A stretch of DNA of 64,000 bases from Arthrobacter hankyongi (GCF_022012395.1 NZ_JAKLTQ010000001.1:682001-746000), one strand, 5' to 3'. Shown: positions 16,568 through 25,603, counted from the stretch's first letter. Notes: generated by a model not told the origin, from the letters alone. Numbers and translations: made by a program.

Positions 16568-17686
16568 ATGCAGACTTCGGAAATCAAGAACCTGAAAATC
16601 GCCATCGTCGGCGCGGGCTACGGCGGCGCTGCGGCGGCCAAGGCCCTGAGCCTGCTCGGTGCGGACGTCACGGTGTACGAGCAGGCGCCCGCGCTGGGCG
16701 AGGTCGGCGCCGGCATCGGCCTGCGTCCGGCCACCATGGCCCGGTTCCGCCAGTGGGGCATCTTCGACGCGATCGCGAAGGTGAGCTCTCCGAGCGACTA
16801 CTTCGAGATCCTCACGGCCACCAATGAGCCCATCATGAAGGACACCTGGCCGGAATCCGGCGAGGAGAAGCAGACCTACCTGATCCACCGCGGCGACTTC
16901 ATCGAGGCGCTGACCGGTGTGCTCCCCGAGGGCATGGTGCAGCTCGACCACAAGCTGGAAAAGATCGAGGACAAGGGCGGGACCTCCGTCCTGACCTTCG
17001 CCAACGGCAAGACCGTCGAGGCCGACCTGGTGGTCGCCGCCGACGGCATCCGCTCCACCATCCGCCAGCAGCTGTTCAGCGACAAGGGGCCGGTGTTCTC
17101 CGGTGAGCACGCCTACCGCGCGGTCATCTCCATCGATGACGCCCACGGCATGGTCACCGATGACAACCTGCGGATGTACATCGGCAAGGGCACGAAGGTC
17201 TACCTGCTGCCGCTGCGCCACCGCAACCAGCTGTCTTTCGACATCACCGCGCTGAACCCGGACAGCTCCTGGGCGCCCGACCTCACGATCGACGACCTGG
17301 TGGCAACGGTGGAGGGCTTCGATGAGCGGATCGTGGAGATCACCCGCGGGCTCGACCTGAAGGCGGTCACCATCCGCTCCGTCTGGGACATCGACCCGGT
17401 CGACAACTGGCACTCGGACTCCGTCACCCTGATGGGCGACGCGGCCCACTCGATGCTGCACCACCAGGGCCAGGGTGCCAACTCGGCCATCGAGGACGCC
17501 GGCGCCCTTGCCGACGCCCTCGCGGAGGCCGGCTCGGTCAAGGAGGCGCTCGCCCTCTTCCAGGCGACCCGGAAGCCGGTGACGGACGAACTGCAGCGCA
17601 TCTCGCGCCAGGGCTGGACCGAAGACGAGGTCAACGATGTCTTCCCCGGCCAGAAGCCCGCGTCCCAGACCCCCGCAGCCCGCTAG
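16568..17686 (+). CDS. FAD-dependent aromatic monooxygenase (salicylate/6-hydroxynicotinate hydroxylase type)
   Basis: 372 aa class A flavoprotein monooxygenase. Visible are the FAD-binding GAGYGGAAAAKALSLLGADV (about residues 16-35), the E at the end of strand two (VTVYEQ), the DG motif VVAADGIRS and the second FAD motif GDAAHSMLHHQGQGANSAIEDAG. Members use NAD(P)H and oxygen to hydroxylate an aromatic or heteroaromatic ring, often with decarboxylation. It lies between the phosphotriesterase-like gene and an esterase, 8 nt from the latter, in what looks like a ring-degradation operon. The substrate cannot be read from the sequence. Confidence 0.88.
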   Translation: MQTSEIKNLKIAIVGAGYGGAAAAKALSLLGADVTVYEQAPALGEVGAGIGLRPATMARFRQWGIFDAIAKVSSPSDYFEILTATNEPIMKDTWPESGEEKQTYLIHRGDFIEALTGVLPEGMVQLDHKLEKIEDKGGTSVLTFANGKTVEADLVVAADGIRSTIRQQLFSDKGPVFSGEHAYRAVISIDDAHGMVTDDNLRMYIGKGTKVYLLPLRHRNQLSFDITALNPDSSWAPDLTIDDLVATVEGFDERIVEITRGLDLKAVTIRSVWDIDPVDNWHSDSVTLMGDAAHSMLHHQGQGANSAIEDAGALADALAEAGSVKEALALFQATRKPVTDELQRISRQGWTEDEVNDVFPGQKPASQTPAAR

Positions 17687-17694
17687 GAGGCGCA

Positions 17695-18618
17695 GTGCCG
17701 ATCCATCCCGAAATCGCCAAGATCCTGGCCACCCTGCCGACACCCGACGGTTCCCCGCTGGACCCGGAGGCCATGCGCGCCGGCGAGGCCGCCCAGGTCC
17801 CGCCGGTCGAGGACCGGCTGCCGCTGCACGCCGTCGAGGAGGCCACTGCGGTGACGCCGTCGGGCGATGTGCCGGTGCGGATCTACACGCCGGCCGAAGC
17901 CGACGCCTATGGCCTGCTGGTGTACTTCCACGGCGGCGCCTTCTTCCTGGGCAGCCTGGACACCCACGATGCCGTCGCGCGGTCCCTGGCCAAGGAGACC
18001 GGCCATAAGGTCATCTCGGTCGGCTACCGGCTGGCCCCCGAGGCCGCCTTCCCGGCCGGCCTGGACGACTGCTATGGCGTGGTCCGCTGGGCCGCCGAGC
18101 AGGGCGCCGACCTGGGCTGGGACGGGAAGAACCTCGCCATCGCGGGCGACAGTTCGGGCGGGACCTTCGTGGCCGCCGTCGCTGCCAAGGCGCATGATGA
18201 CGGGTTCGACCGGATCACGCACCAGATTCTGTTCTACCCGTCCCTGGACCTGGACTTCGACGTCGACCGCTACGGCTCGCTGCGGGAGAACGCCGAAGGC
18301 TACGGGCTGGAGACCGCGGGCCTGAAGCCGTTCAACGCCTTCTACCTCGACAGCGGGGCGGATCCGGCAGACCCGCTGGTCTCCCCGATCAAACGCGAGG
18401 ACCTCTCCGGCCTGCCCCGGGCCCTGGTCATCACGGCCGAGTTCGACCCGCTGCGGGACGAGGGTGAACTCTACGGCCAGCGCCTGCAGGACGCCGGCGT
18501 CGAGGCGAAGGTCAGCCGCTATGCGGGCGCCAACCACGGCTTCGTCCAGAACTTCTCGTGGATCCCGGAGTTCTACCGGGCCTTCGAGGAGACGGGCCAG
18601 TTCCTCAACCGGGACTGA
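17695..18618 (+). CDS. Alpha/beta-hydrolase, Hsl/GDXG-type esterase
   Basis: 307 aa, GTG start preceded by AGGAGG. Motifs are the oxyanion-hole HGG (VYFHGGAFF), the nucleophile elbow GDSSGG with Ser153, the acid region near AEFDPLRDEG and the C-terminal His in GANHGF. It belongs to the hormone-sensitive-lipase/GDXG group that cleaves short-chain esters and some lactones. It is 8 nt from the monooxygenase, so probably co-translated and involved in the same pathway. A strong hairpin follows. Confidence 0.9.
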   Translation: MPIHPEIAKILATLPTPDGSPLDPEAMRAGEAAQVPPVEDRLPLHAVEEATAVTPSGDVPVRIYTPAEADAYGLLVYFHGGAFFLGSLDTHDAVARSLAKETGHKVISVGYRLAPEAAFPAGLDDCYGVVRWAAEQGADLGWDGKNLAIAGDSSGGTFVAAVAAKAHDDGFDRITHQILFYPSLDLDFDVDRYGSLRENAEGYGLETAGLKPFNAFYLDSGADPADPLVSPIKREDLSGLPRALVITAEFDPLRDEGELYGQRLQDAGVEAKVSRYAGANHGFVQNFSWIPEFYRAFEETGQFLNRD

Positions 18619-18648
18619 GCCCAGCGGGGAGCCCCTCCCCAACCCCCA

Positions 18649-18691
18649 CACGACGGCGGCACGAGTCTTCCTGGCTCGTGCCGCCGTCGTG
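18649..18691. terminator. 17-bp hairpin after the esterase gene
   Basis: Perfect arms 18649-18665 and 18675-18691 with a 9-nt loop. There is no T-tract. The arm contains ACGACGGCGGC, which recurs in the hairpin at 20122-20188 on the other side of the transporter gene. Confidence 0.65.
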
Positions 18692-18756
18692 CGCTCAGAG
18701 CACCTCACCGGTACATGTCCGCTCCCCCGCGGCACCGCAACCATCAGGAACCAACC

Positions 18757-20112
18757 ATGACAACAATCAACATCAGGGACTTCATCAGCAATGCCGGCTT
18801 CAGCCGCTTCCACGCCGGCATGCTGTTCTGGGCCTGCTTCATCATCACCTTCGACATGTACGACCTGGTCGTCTACGGCTCGGTCCTGCCCGTCCTCATG
18901 AAGGAGTGGGCCCTGGGACCCGTCGAGGCGGCGCCATCGGCAGCTACGGGCTCTTCGGGATGATGGTCGGCGCCATCCTCTTCGGGATCCTGGCGGACCG
19001 CTTCGGCCGGAAACGGATGCTCATCATCAGCATCATCCTCTTCAGCGTCGCGACAGCCCTCTGCGCCGCAGCCCCGGGCCCGGTCGCATTCTCGGTCCTC
19101 CGCGCGCTGGGCGGCCTCGGCATCGGCGGCATCCTGCCCAGCATCATCGCCATGCTGACGGACTACGCGCCCAAGAACCGCGCCAGCAGCCTGGTGGCGG
19201 TCGTGATGTGCTTCTTCTCGGTCGGCGGCATCCTCGCCGCTTTCGTCGCGATGCTCCTGCTGCCCGCATTCGGCTGGCACAGCGTCTACTGGGTCGCCGC
19301 GGTTCCGCTGCTCGCCCTGCCGTTCATGACGAAGTACTTCCTCGATTCCCCGGCCATGCTCCTGGAGCAGCAGCGGTTCGAGGACTTGCGGGCCGCGCTA
19401 TCGAAGGTCAACGGCCAAACGGCCATCCCGGCGGCGGCGGAATTCACCGGGCTCCAGGAAAAGGAACCCGGCAGCCCGGTCGGCGCGCTGTTCAAGAACC
19501 GGCGCGCGCTCGGCACGCTGATGATCTGGGCCGCCTTCTTCATGTGCCTGCTCATGGTCAACGGCCTGACCACCTGGCTGCCCAAACTGATGGTCGAAGC
19601 GGGCTACGCGATGGGCTCCAGCCTGACCTTCATGATCGTCCTCAACGTGGGCGCCATCATCGGCACCCTGGTGCTGGGCCGGCTGGCCGACAAGTGGGGC
19701 GTCAAGAAGGTTCTCGTCCCCATGTTCATCGTCTCCGCGGTATCGCTGGCGCTGCTGGGCTTCGGCAACAACATGGCGGTCCTGCTGCTGCTGGTGGCGA
19801 TCACGGGCGCCTGCACCATGGGCTCGCAGAACATCTCCTACGCCTTCGTCTCCCAGTACTACCCGTCCTTCATGCGCTCGACGGCGATCGGGCTGGCCTC
19901 GGGCGTCGGGCGGATGGGCGCGATCGTCGGCCCGATGTTCGGCGGCGTGCTCCCTCACGCTGAGCCTTCCCGTCCAGATGAACTTCATCTTCTTCGCCAT
20001 CCCGGGCGTTATCGCGGCGCTGGCCTTCCTCTTCGTGCCGCTGGCCCGGAAGCAGGGGCGGGACGCAGGCAGCGTAGAGGCGGCGGTGGAATCCACGGCT
20101 TCCGCTTCGTGA
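18757..20112 (+). pseudogene. Aromatic acid:H+ symporter (AAHS family MFS), two frameshifts
   Basis: The reconstructed protein is about 450 aa, normal for AAHS transporters of benzoate-type acids (start MTTINIRDFISNAGFSRFH, TM1 with FDMYDLVVYG, then GILADRFGRKRM and GRLADKWGVKKV). One base is missing near 18926-18934, after GPVEA, and one extra base is present near 19950-19955, after MFGGVL. The original frame then resumes to a TGA at 20110-20112 and encodes LTLSLPVQMNFIFF. The middle 340 codons are intact in the shifted frame. Two compensating single-base shifts suggest either recent inactivation or sequencing errors. As written no full-length transporter can be made. Confidence 0.85.
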
Positions 20113-20121
20113 CCTGACCAC

Positions 20122-20191
20122 TACGACGGCGGCGCACCTCGCCACACACCACGGCGGCGCGCACCTGGCGAAAGGTGCGCGCCGCCGTCGT
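20122..20191. terminator. Compound hairpin between convergent genes
   Basis: The main hairpin has perfect 16-nt arms, 20151-20166 and 20173-20188. A second copy of the left arm lies at 20122-20139, so alternative pairing is possible. It lies between the transporter remnant (+) and the metallo-beta-lactamase-fold gene (-) and can terminate both. Confidence 0.65.
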
Positions 20192-20197
20192 ACTGTC

Positions 20198-21139
20198 TCA
20201 GCGGGCCGCGCCGGCCTGCCGGCGGTAGCCGTGCATTGTGGTGAAGAACGGGGACGGCTCGAGCGTCGGGTCGCCGGTGTAGCCGAGCTGCTCGGCGACC
20301 GCGGCAAACGGCGAGTAGGCCGAGTCCGTCTCCCGCAGCCCGTCCTGCAGGTACTGCCGGGCGGCGCCGGCGATGCGGGCCTCGAGGTCGAGGCTCTGCT
20401 GGAGGGCCTGCCGGGCGCTGTCACGGTCCAGCCCGATCTCGTAGGGCTCCCCATCCGGGCCGCGGTACGGATGGCCCAGGAACAGGCGGTTGGGCTGGAC
20501 CTCATCGCGCAGATGCTCGAGGCTGGCCCGGTAGGCAGCCGGGTCTTCGTAGCCCGGGAAGCCGTTGGCCGCACCGTGGGCCTGCACGGCGTCGCCGACG
20601 AAGACGTCGTTCTGCCCATCGATGACGTAGGCCACGGATCCGGCGGTGTGGCCGGGGATGTGGTGCACCGAGACCGAGACGTCCCCACCCAGGGACAGGG
20701 TCTCGCCGCCCTTGACCAGCAGGGTCGGCTCCATCTCGCCGGAGATGGCGTGCTCGGCCATCCCGGTCTGCTCCGCCTCGGCGTTCGGATTGTCCAGGTA
20801 CTGCTGCCGTACGTCCAGGTACTGGTCCACATGCGCCCGCCGGGAGCGCAGCAGGTCGGCGTCGGCCTCGTGGATGACGACCTGGGCACGGCGGCCGGTG
20901 AGTTCCCAAAGCGCGTGCGCGCCGCCGAGATGGTCGATGTGGCCGTGCGTCAGCAGGATCCAGCGGACGTCCTCGATCCGACGGCCGAGCTTCCCGAGCG
21001 CCGGCGCCATGCCCTCGGCGGGCGACGAGGTGATCCCGGTGTCGACGATGGCGGGCTCGGGGGCGTCGATGAAGAAGCTGTAGAGGCCGAAGCGGCCCCA
21101 GGGCGACACCAGCGGATGGACATTCACTTCTTGCGTCAT
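20198..21139 (-). CDS. Metallo-beta-lactamase-fold hydrolase
   Basis: 313 aa. The zinc-binding motif HGHIDH is at residues 65-70, with further ligands expected in VHHIPGHTAGS, FVGDAV and LFLGHPYRG. The fold covers lactonases, thioesterases and glyoxalase II-like enzymes. An extra helical region at residues 90-120 and a C-terminal helical tail follow the style of lactonase or alkylsulfatase-like members rather than classic beta-lactamases. It is divergent from the CocE-type gene across an AT-rich promoter, inside the catabolic island, so hydrolysis of a lactone or ester intermediate is a reasonable but unproven guess. Confidence 0.85.
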   Translation of the reverse strand: MTQEVNVHPLVSPWGRFGLYSFFIDAPEPAIVDTGITSSPAEGMAPALGKLGRRIEDVRWILLTHGHIDHLGGAHALWELTGRRAQVVIHEADADLLRSRRAHVDQYLDVRQQYLDNPNAEAEQTGMAEHAISGEMEPTLLVKGGETLSLGGDVSVSVHHIPGHTAGSVAYVIDGQNDVFVGDAVQAHGAANGFPGYEDPAAYRASLEHLRDEVQPNRLFLGHPYRGPDGEPYEIGLDRDSARQALQQSLDLEARIAGAARQYLQDGLRETDSAYSPFAAVAEQLGYTGDPTLEPSPFFTTMHGYRRQAGAAR

Positions 21140-21205
21140 CGTTCTCTCCTCGGCTCCATGACGACCTTGCCAGCGCTGTGCGGGGACCGCAAAAACGCTG
21201 TGGCC

Positions 21206-21235
21206 TTGCCCACAACCACTTTATTATAATAATAT
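21206..21235 (+). promoter_or_regulatory. AT-rich divergent promoter region with palindrome
   Basis: Between divergent starts at 21139 (-) and 21303 (+) lies an AT-rich patch. TTGCCC (21206-21211) and TAATAT (21230-21235), 18-nt spacing, could drive the CocE-type gene. The 12-nt perfect palindrome TTATTATAATAA at 21221-21232 includes -10-like sequence on both strands and may be an operator. Confidence 0.4.
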
Positions 21236-21302
21236 GTTCATGTCACGCTCCGGCTGAGTACCAGCGCGACATCCGGCACTCGAACGAAGGAGCTGCACAC
21301 TC

Positions 21303-23039
21303 ATGACCGATTTCACGACGTGGAATGCCGGCGGAGAAAAGATCGCCATCCGCAAGAACCTGCGGGTTCCCATGCGCGACGGCGTCGAGCTCGCCGCCGA
21401 CGCCTACCAGGGCACCGAGGACAAGCCGCGCCCGGCGCTGGTGGCGCTGAGCCCGTACGGCAAGGAACTGCAGGCCCTGGCCCTGACCACTCCGCCGCAG
21501 CGGCGCCCGAGCCCGATGTGGGACGGCTGCATCGAGGCCGGCGACATCGCCCGGATCGTCAAGGAGGACTACGTCCATGTCATCGGGGACCTGCGCGGCT
21601 CCGGCGACTCCGGCGGCGAGCACATCGGCAACTACAACGCCGGCGGCGTGCCGCTGGGCCAGGATGCCTACGATTTCATCGAGTGGGTCGCCGCCCAGCC
21701 GTGGTGCGACGGCAATGTCGGCATGGTCGGGATCTCCTACTTCGGCTCCATGCAGGTGCTTGCCGCGGCCGAGCGCCCGCCGCATCTGAAGGCGATCTTC
21801 GTCTCCGGCGGCCACTACGACTTCTACGAGACCACCTACCACGGCGGCGTCATGTGGTTCATGCCGCGCGCCGCCCGCGAAGGCCGCGGCGGCGACTCCG
21901 GCTGGGCGTTCACCGACCGGGTCAAGTCCCGCATGGTCGAGAAATACTCCCCCGAGGAACTGAAGCTGCTCGTGAAGAAGCGCCTGCAGGACCCGGACAT
22001 CGCTGCCTGGCCGAACCTGGTCCATGTGCTGAACTACCCCAAGAACCACGAGGCCTGGTTCGACATCGTCATGAACGAGCTGGACGGGGAATGGTACGAG
22101 GAGCGCAACCCCATCACGCTGGCCCCGAACATCGACATCCCGGTCTGGCTGCAGATCGACCAGGGCCGCGGCTGGACCATGGACGGCACCATTGAACTGT
22201 TCAATTCCCTCAAGGGCCCGAAGAAGCTGGACATCGGCCCCTACCCGCCGATGCAGTCCCGGCCCTTCATCGAGGAACACGAGAAGATGTTCCGCTGGTA
22301 CGACTACTGGATCAAGGGCATCGACAACGGCGTCATGGACGAACCCGCCGTGAGCGTCTTCGTCGAAGGCTCGCGCGAGCTGGTGACCGGACAGGCGTGG
22401 CCGCCGAAGGACGTCGAATACAGGTCCCTCTACCTGCGGCCCCGGCACAAGCTGTCCACCGAGCCCGAGCTGATGGGCGCCGAATATGCCGCCCCGGACG
22501 GCTTCTACCAGGCGCCGCTGACAGTCACCGACAAGGTGGAGATCATCAGCTGGTCCACCCCGCCGTTCGAGCAGGACACGGAGATGATCGGCACCGGTGC
22601 CGCACACATCTTCGCCGAGATCGACCAGCCGGACAGCAACTTCATCCTGCGGCTGTGGGACTACGCCCCCAACGGGAAGCGCCAGCTCATCACCAGCGGC
22701 TACCTCAAGGCCTCGCACCGGGAGCTGGACGAGCGCACCACCGAAGGCAATCCGTACCACCCGCACACCCGCGCGGTACCGGTGGAGCCCGGGCAGATCG
22801 AAGAATACGTGCTGCGCCTGTACCCGTTCGCGAACACGTTCAAGCCGGGCCACAAGCTGACGATTGAACTGTCCAACGCCGAACCGCTGGCCGACGAGCA
22901 CAACGCGCTGCTCCCGCCGGACGCCTTCCACCTGCCGGTGGGCCGGCCCGTCACGCACAAGATCTACCGCGACGCCGACCATCCCTCCCGGCTCGTCCTG
23001 CCCTTCACCACCCGCAAGGCTGAAGACCCGGCGGACTGA
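21303..23039 (+). CDS. CocE/NonD-family alpha/beta hydrolase (S15-like)
   Basis: 578 aa. The N-terminal half is the X-Pro dipeptidyl-peptidase/cocaine-esterase fold: VPMRDGVELAADAY, GDLRGSGDSGG and the nucleophile GISYFG with Ser145. The C-terminal half is the jelly-roll domain (DSNFILRLWDYAPNGKRQLI, SAnding with a VELSNAEPLADE-like strand). Members cleave acyl esters or amides such as cocaine, glutaryl-7-ACA or amino esters. No signal peptide is seen, so it is cytoplasmic. It is followed 92 nt later by an alcohol dehydrogenase, suggesting that a product alcohol is oxidised next. The true substrate is unknown. Confidence 0.88.
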   Translation: MTDFTTWNAGGEKIAIRKNLRVPMRDGVELAADAYQGTEDKPRPALVALSPYGKELQALALTTPPQRRPSPMWDGCIEAGDIARIVKEDYVHVIGDLRGSGDSGGEHIGNYNAGGVPLGQDAYDFIEWVAAQPWCDGNVGMVGISYFGSMQVLAAAERPPHLKAIFVSGGHYDFYETTYHGGVMWFMPRAAREGRGGDSGWAFTDRVKSRMVEKYSPEELKLLVKKRLQDPDIAAWPNLVHVLNYPKNHEAWFDIVMNELDGEWYEERNPITLAPNIDIPVWLQIDQGRGWTMDGTIELFNSLKGPKKLDIGPYPPMQSRPFIEEHEKMFRWYDYWIKGIDNGVMDEPAVSVFVEGSRELVTGQAWPPKDVEYRSLYLRPRHKLSTEPELMGAEYAAPDGFYQAPLTVTDKVEIISWSTPPFEQDTEMIGTGAAHIFAEIDQPDSNFILRLWDYAPNGKRQLITSGYLKASHRELDERTTEGNPYHPHTRAVPVEPGQIEEYVLRLYPFANTFKPGHKLTIELSNAEPLADEHNALLPPDAFHLPVGRPVTHKIYRDADHPSRLVLPFTTRKAEDPAD

Positions 23040-23076
23040 CCCGACCGGGACCAGGCCCCTTCCCAGCGGCGGTGCC

Positions 23077-23114
23077 GGCTGGGAATACTGGGTTGCAGCC
23101 CAGTATTCCCAGCC
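23077..23114. promoter_or_regulatory. 16-bp perfect hairpin just before the alcohol dehydrogenase gene
   Basis: Arms 23077-23092 and 23099-23114 with loop TTGCAG, ending 17 nt before the ATG at 23132. No T-tract follows, and the ribosome-binding GAAAG lies just after it. It could be a terminator of the CocE-type gene, an attenuator, or a processing barrier between two coupled genes. Confidence 0.5.
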
Positions 23115-23131
23115 GACAGAAAGTGGACCCG

Positions 23132-24175
23132 ATGCGTGCGGTCGTGTTCGAGAACTGGAAGACCTTCCCTGCGCTGAAGGAGGTTGACCGGCCGGTTCCC
23201 GGTCCGGGCGAGGTGCTGCTCAAGGTCGCCGGGGCCGGTGCCTGCCATTCGGACGTGGCCATCTACAAGGACTTCGATGCCGGTACGCCCGGCGCGGTGC
23301 CGCCTCCGTTCATCCTCGGCCATGAAAATTCCGGCTGGATCGAGGAAACCGGCCCAGGGGTCCAGGGCTTCACGGTCGGAGACGCCTACCTGGTCTACGG
23401 CCCGATCGGCTGCGGCCGCTGCCGGGCCTGCTCCCGCGGGCAGGACACCTACTGCGAAAACGCCGCCAGCATGCCCTACCTGGGCACCGGGCTCGGGCGC
23501 GACGGCGGCATGGCCGAATACGTGACGGTACCGGCCCGCAACCTGGTCCCCCTCGGCGACGCCGATCCGGTGGCTGCCGCTCCGCTGGCCGACGCGGGCC
23601 TGACCCCGTACCATGCGGTCAAGCAGGCCCTGCCGCACCTGGACGGCGGGGGCCGGTCCGCGCTGGTGATCGGGCTGGGCGGCCTGGGCCAGATTGCGGT
23701 GCAGATCCTCACGGCGCTCACCGGCGCCACCGTCATCGCCACGGATATGAAGCCGGAGGCGATGCGGCGCGCGGAGGCGAACGGCGCCGTCGTCGCCGCC
23801 GGCGGTGCCGGGCAGGTGGAACGGATCCGGGAACTCACCGGCGGGCGCGGTGTCGACGCCGCATTCGATTTCGTGGGGGCGGCACCGACCATTGCCACGG
23901 CCGCCGCCTCGATGGCGCAGGGGTCCAGGCTGACCGTGGTGGGCATTGCCGGCGGCAGCTATGAGTGGAGCTTCTTCACTACCCCGTACGAGGCCACGAT
24001 CACCAACACCTACTGGGGCACGATCGAGGACCTGCATGAAGTGGTGGCCATGTACCGGGCCGGCCAGATCACCCCGGAGATCGAACGGTTCAGCCTGGAC
24101 GACGCGCCCGAGGCCTACCGGCGGCTGGAATCCGGGCAGCTCACCGGCCGCGCCGTGGTGGTGCCGCACGGCTGA
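23132..24175 (+). CDS. Zinc-dependent alcohol dehydrogenase (MDR family)
   Basis: 347 aa. Catalytic zinc ligands are visible (Cys in GAGACHSDVA, the GHE in LGHENSGW) and the structural zinc has its cysteine cluster CGRCRACSRGQDTYC. The Rossmann motif GLGGLGQIAVQI binds NAD(P); ATDMKPEAM at the strand-two end has an Asp, which favours NAD. I use ATG 23132, where the conserved MRAVVFENW begins; the frame extends upstream only through the hairpin. It probably oxidises an alcohol released in the island's pathway. It is the last gene of this plus-strand run. Confidence 0.92.
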   Translation: MRAVVFENWKTFPALKEVDRPVPGPGEVLLKVAGAGACHSDVAIYKDFDAGTPGAVPPPFILGHENSGWIEETGPGVQGFTVGDAYLVYGPIGCGRCRACSRGQDTYCENAASMPYLGTGLGRDGGMAEYVTVPARNLVPLGDADPVAAAPLADAGLTPYHAVKQALPHLDGGGRSALVIGLGGLGQIAVQILTALTGATVIATDMKPEAMRRAEANGAVVAAGGAGQVERIRELTGGRGVDAAFDFVGAAPTIATAAASMAQGSRLTVVGIAGGSYEWSFFTTPYEATITNTYWGTIEDLHEVVAMYRAGQITPEIERFSLDDAPEAYRRLESGQLTGRAVVVPHG

Positions 24176-24193
24176 CGGTCCCGGCCCGCTGTC

Positions 24194-25447
24194 TTAGCCG
24201 GGGCCCGGGTCCTGGTCCTGGCGGCGCAGGACCTCGGCCAGGAACTTCGCGCCTGCCACCGTGGTCTCCTCCTGGGCCGGCCAATCCGGGCCGGGCAGGT
24301 AGATGTTGAGCACCCGGAAGGTCCAGTTCAGCTCCCGGGCCAGATCCCGGCCTACCTCGTCGGGAATGGGTGCCTCCCCCGGCAGCCGGTAGCCTGCGGC
24401 GTCCATGATCTGCGCCAGCAGCGGCCCGCGGCGGTGCCAGGGCGGCAGGGTGCCGGCCAGCAGCCACCGGGCGAACAGGCCGTTCAGGAAGGATGCCGCG
24501 TCCGACCCCGGCCGGGCCAGCCGGTCCGCGAGGTAGTCCCAGAGCTGGTCCACGCCGCCGGCCACTTTCCGGCCGGCCGGGGTCAGGACCAGCCGGCCCT
24601 TATACCGGCGCAGCAGCCCCCAGTCCTGCAGCTGGGTCCGCAGCTCCAGCACCGGGCGGGTGTTCGACTCCCGGTTGGCCTTGCCATACAGCGCATCCGC
24701 CCAGTCCAGGGCCTCGGCGGTTTCCCGCACGACGGCGGGCTTCAGGTAGCCGTCCTTGGTCAGTTCCAGTCCGTCTTTGCCCACCTTCGCCAGCAGCCAG
24801 CGGACCGGCCGGAGCACTTCGGCCTTCTCCTCCGGGCCGGCCTGGGCGCCGGAGAGCTGCACGCTCAGCCGGGCCAGGCGCAGATTGATCAGGTCCAGGT
24901 CCAGCGCCGCGGGATCGAAGTCCTGCCCGTAGCTGCCGGTGGTCTCGGTGAGCCACTCCCGCGCGTTCGGATAGTCCGGGTGCGACGGATCGGCCAGGAC
25001 CGCGCAGAGGTCCTGGTAGCCGCCCGGGCCGCCGGAATCCTCGACCGGCCCGCGGTTGGCTCCGGCCAGGCAGGTCAGCGAGCCGGCGGGCACCACGGCG
25101 TGGCCGGCCACGGTGATTTCGTGTTCCCAGCCGTCGCCGAAATCGTACTCGTAGAGCAGGGTGGATTTGTTGCCCTGCAGGGCGTCCGCCAGGGTGGCCT
25201 CCGCCGCCAGTTCGGCTTCCAGGTCCAGTGCCAGTTCCTCGTTGCCGGCGAAGATGCGGCGGCCGGTAAAGGCACTGGCAACGCTGAACAGGTGCTCGTG
25301 GCGGTCCTCCCAGCCGAACGCGAGCTGGATGGCCCGGTGCAGCAGCGGCAGGCCGATCGTGGCCGGCACGCGCAGGTCCCGCCAGATTGCCGGCTCGGTT
25401 TCCAACAGCTTGATATGCAGGTCAAGGGCCTTCTCGGCATCTCCCAT
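24194..25447 (-). CDS. Plasmid pRiA4b ORF-3-family protein
   Basis: 417 aa. The N-terminal 180 residues match the pRiA4b ORF-3 (IS1096 TnpR-like) domain: LHIKLLETEPAIWRDLRVPATIGLPLLHRAIQ, then FGWEDRHEHLF and YEYDFGDGWEHEI. The remainder is an actinobacterial extension with winged-helix-like segments (LELTKDGYLKPAVVRETAEAL, LRRYKGRLVLTPAGRKVAGG). The function of the family is unknown; the domain occurs near plasmid and transposon genes as well as alone in chromosomes. I chose ATG 25447 because the domain starts there. No mobile-element ends are visible around it. Confidence 0.85.
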   Translation of the reverse strand: MGDAEKALDLHIKLLETEPAIWRDLRVPATIGLPLLHRAIQLAFGWEDRHEHLFSVASAFTGRRIFAGNEELALDLEAELAAEATLADALQGNKSTLLYEYDFGDGWEHEITVAGHAVVPAGSLTCLAGANRGPVEDSGGPGGYQDLCAVLADPSHPDYPNAREWLTETTGSYGQDFDPAALDLDLINLRLARLSVQLSGAQAGPEEKAEVLRPVRWLLAKVGKDGLELTKDGYLKPAVVRETAEALDWADALYGKANRESNTRPVLELRTQLQDWGLLRRYKGRLVLTPAGRKVAGGVDQLWDYLADRLARPGSDAASFLNGLFARWLLAGTLPPWHRRGPLLAQIMDAAGYRLPGEAPIPDEVGRDLARELNWTFRVLNIYLPGPDWPAQEETTVAGAKFLAEVLRRQDQDPGPG

Positions 25448-25603
25448 GCGCCCATTCTGCCAAGTGCCGGAGGCCGCCGGGCAATTTGTGCCGCAACAAG
25501 TCGGCGGCTGCCGGTCCAACCAGCGCGCTATTGCCCGGTTGATTCCGGGCAGGTGCAGGTCCTGCTCACCCTGGGGGCCGGGGGCCCGATGGCCGGCGGC
25601 GGG

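Noticed and set aside
24194-25447. Mobile element suggested by the plasmid/IS-related family name of the pRiA4b ORF-3 protein
   Set aside because: No terminal inverted repeats, target duplications or transposase around it; the family is common in actinobacterial chromosomes.
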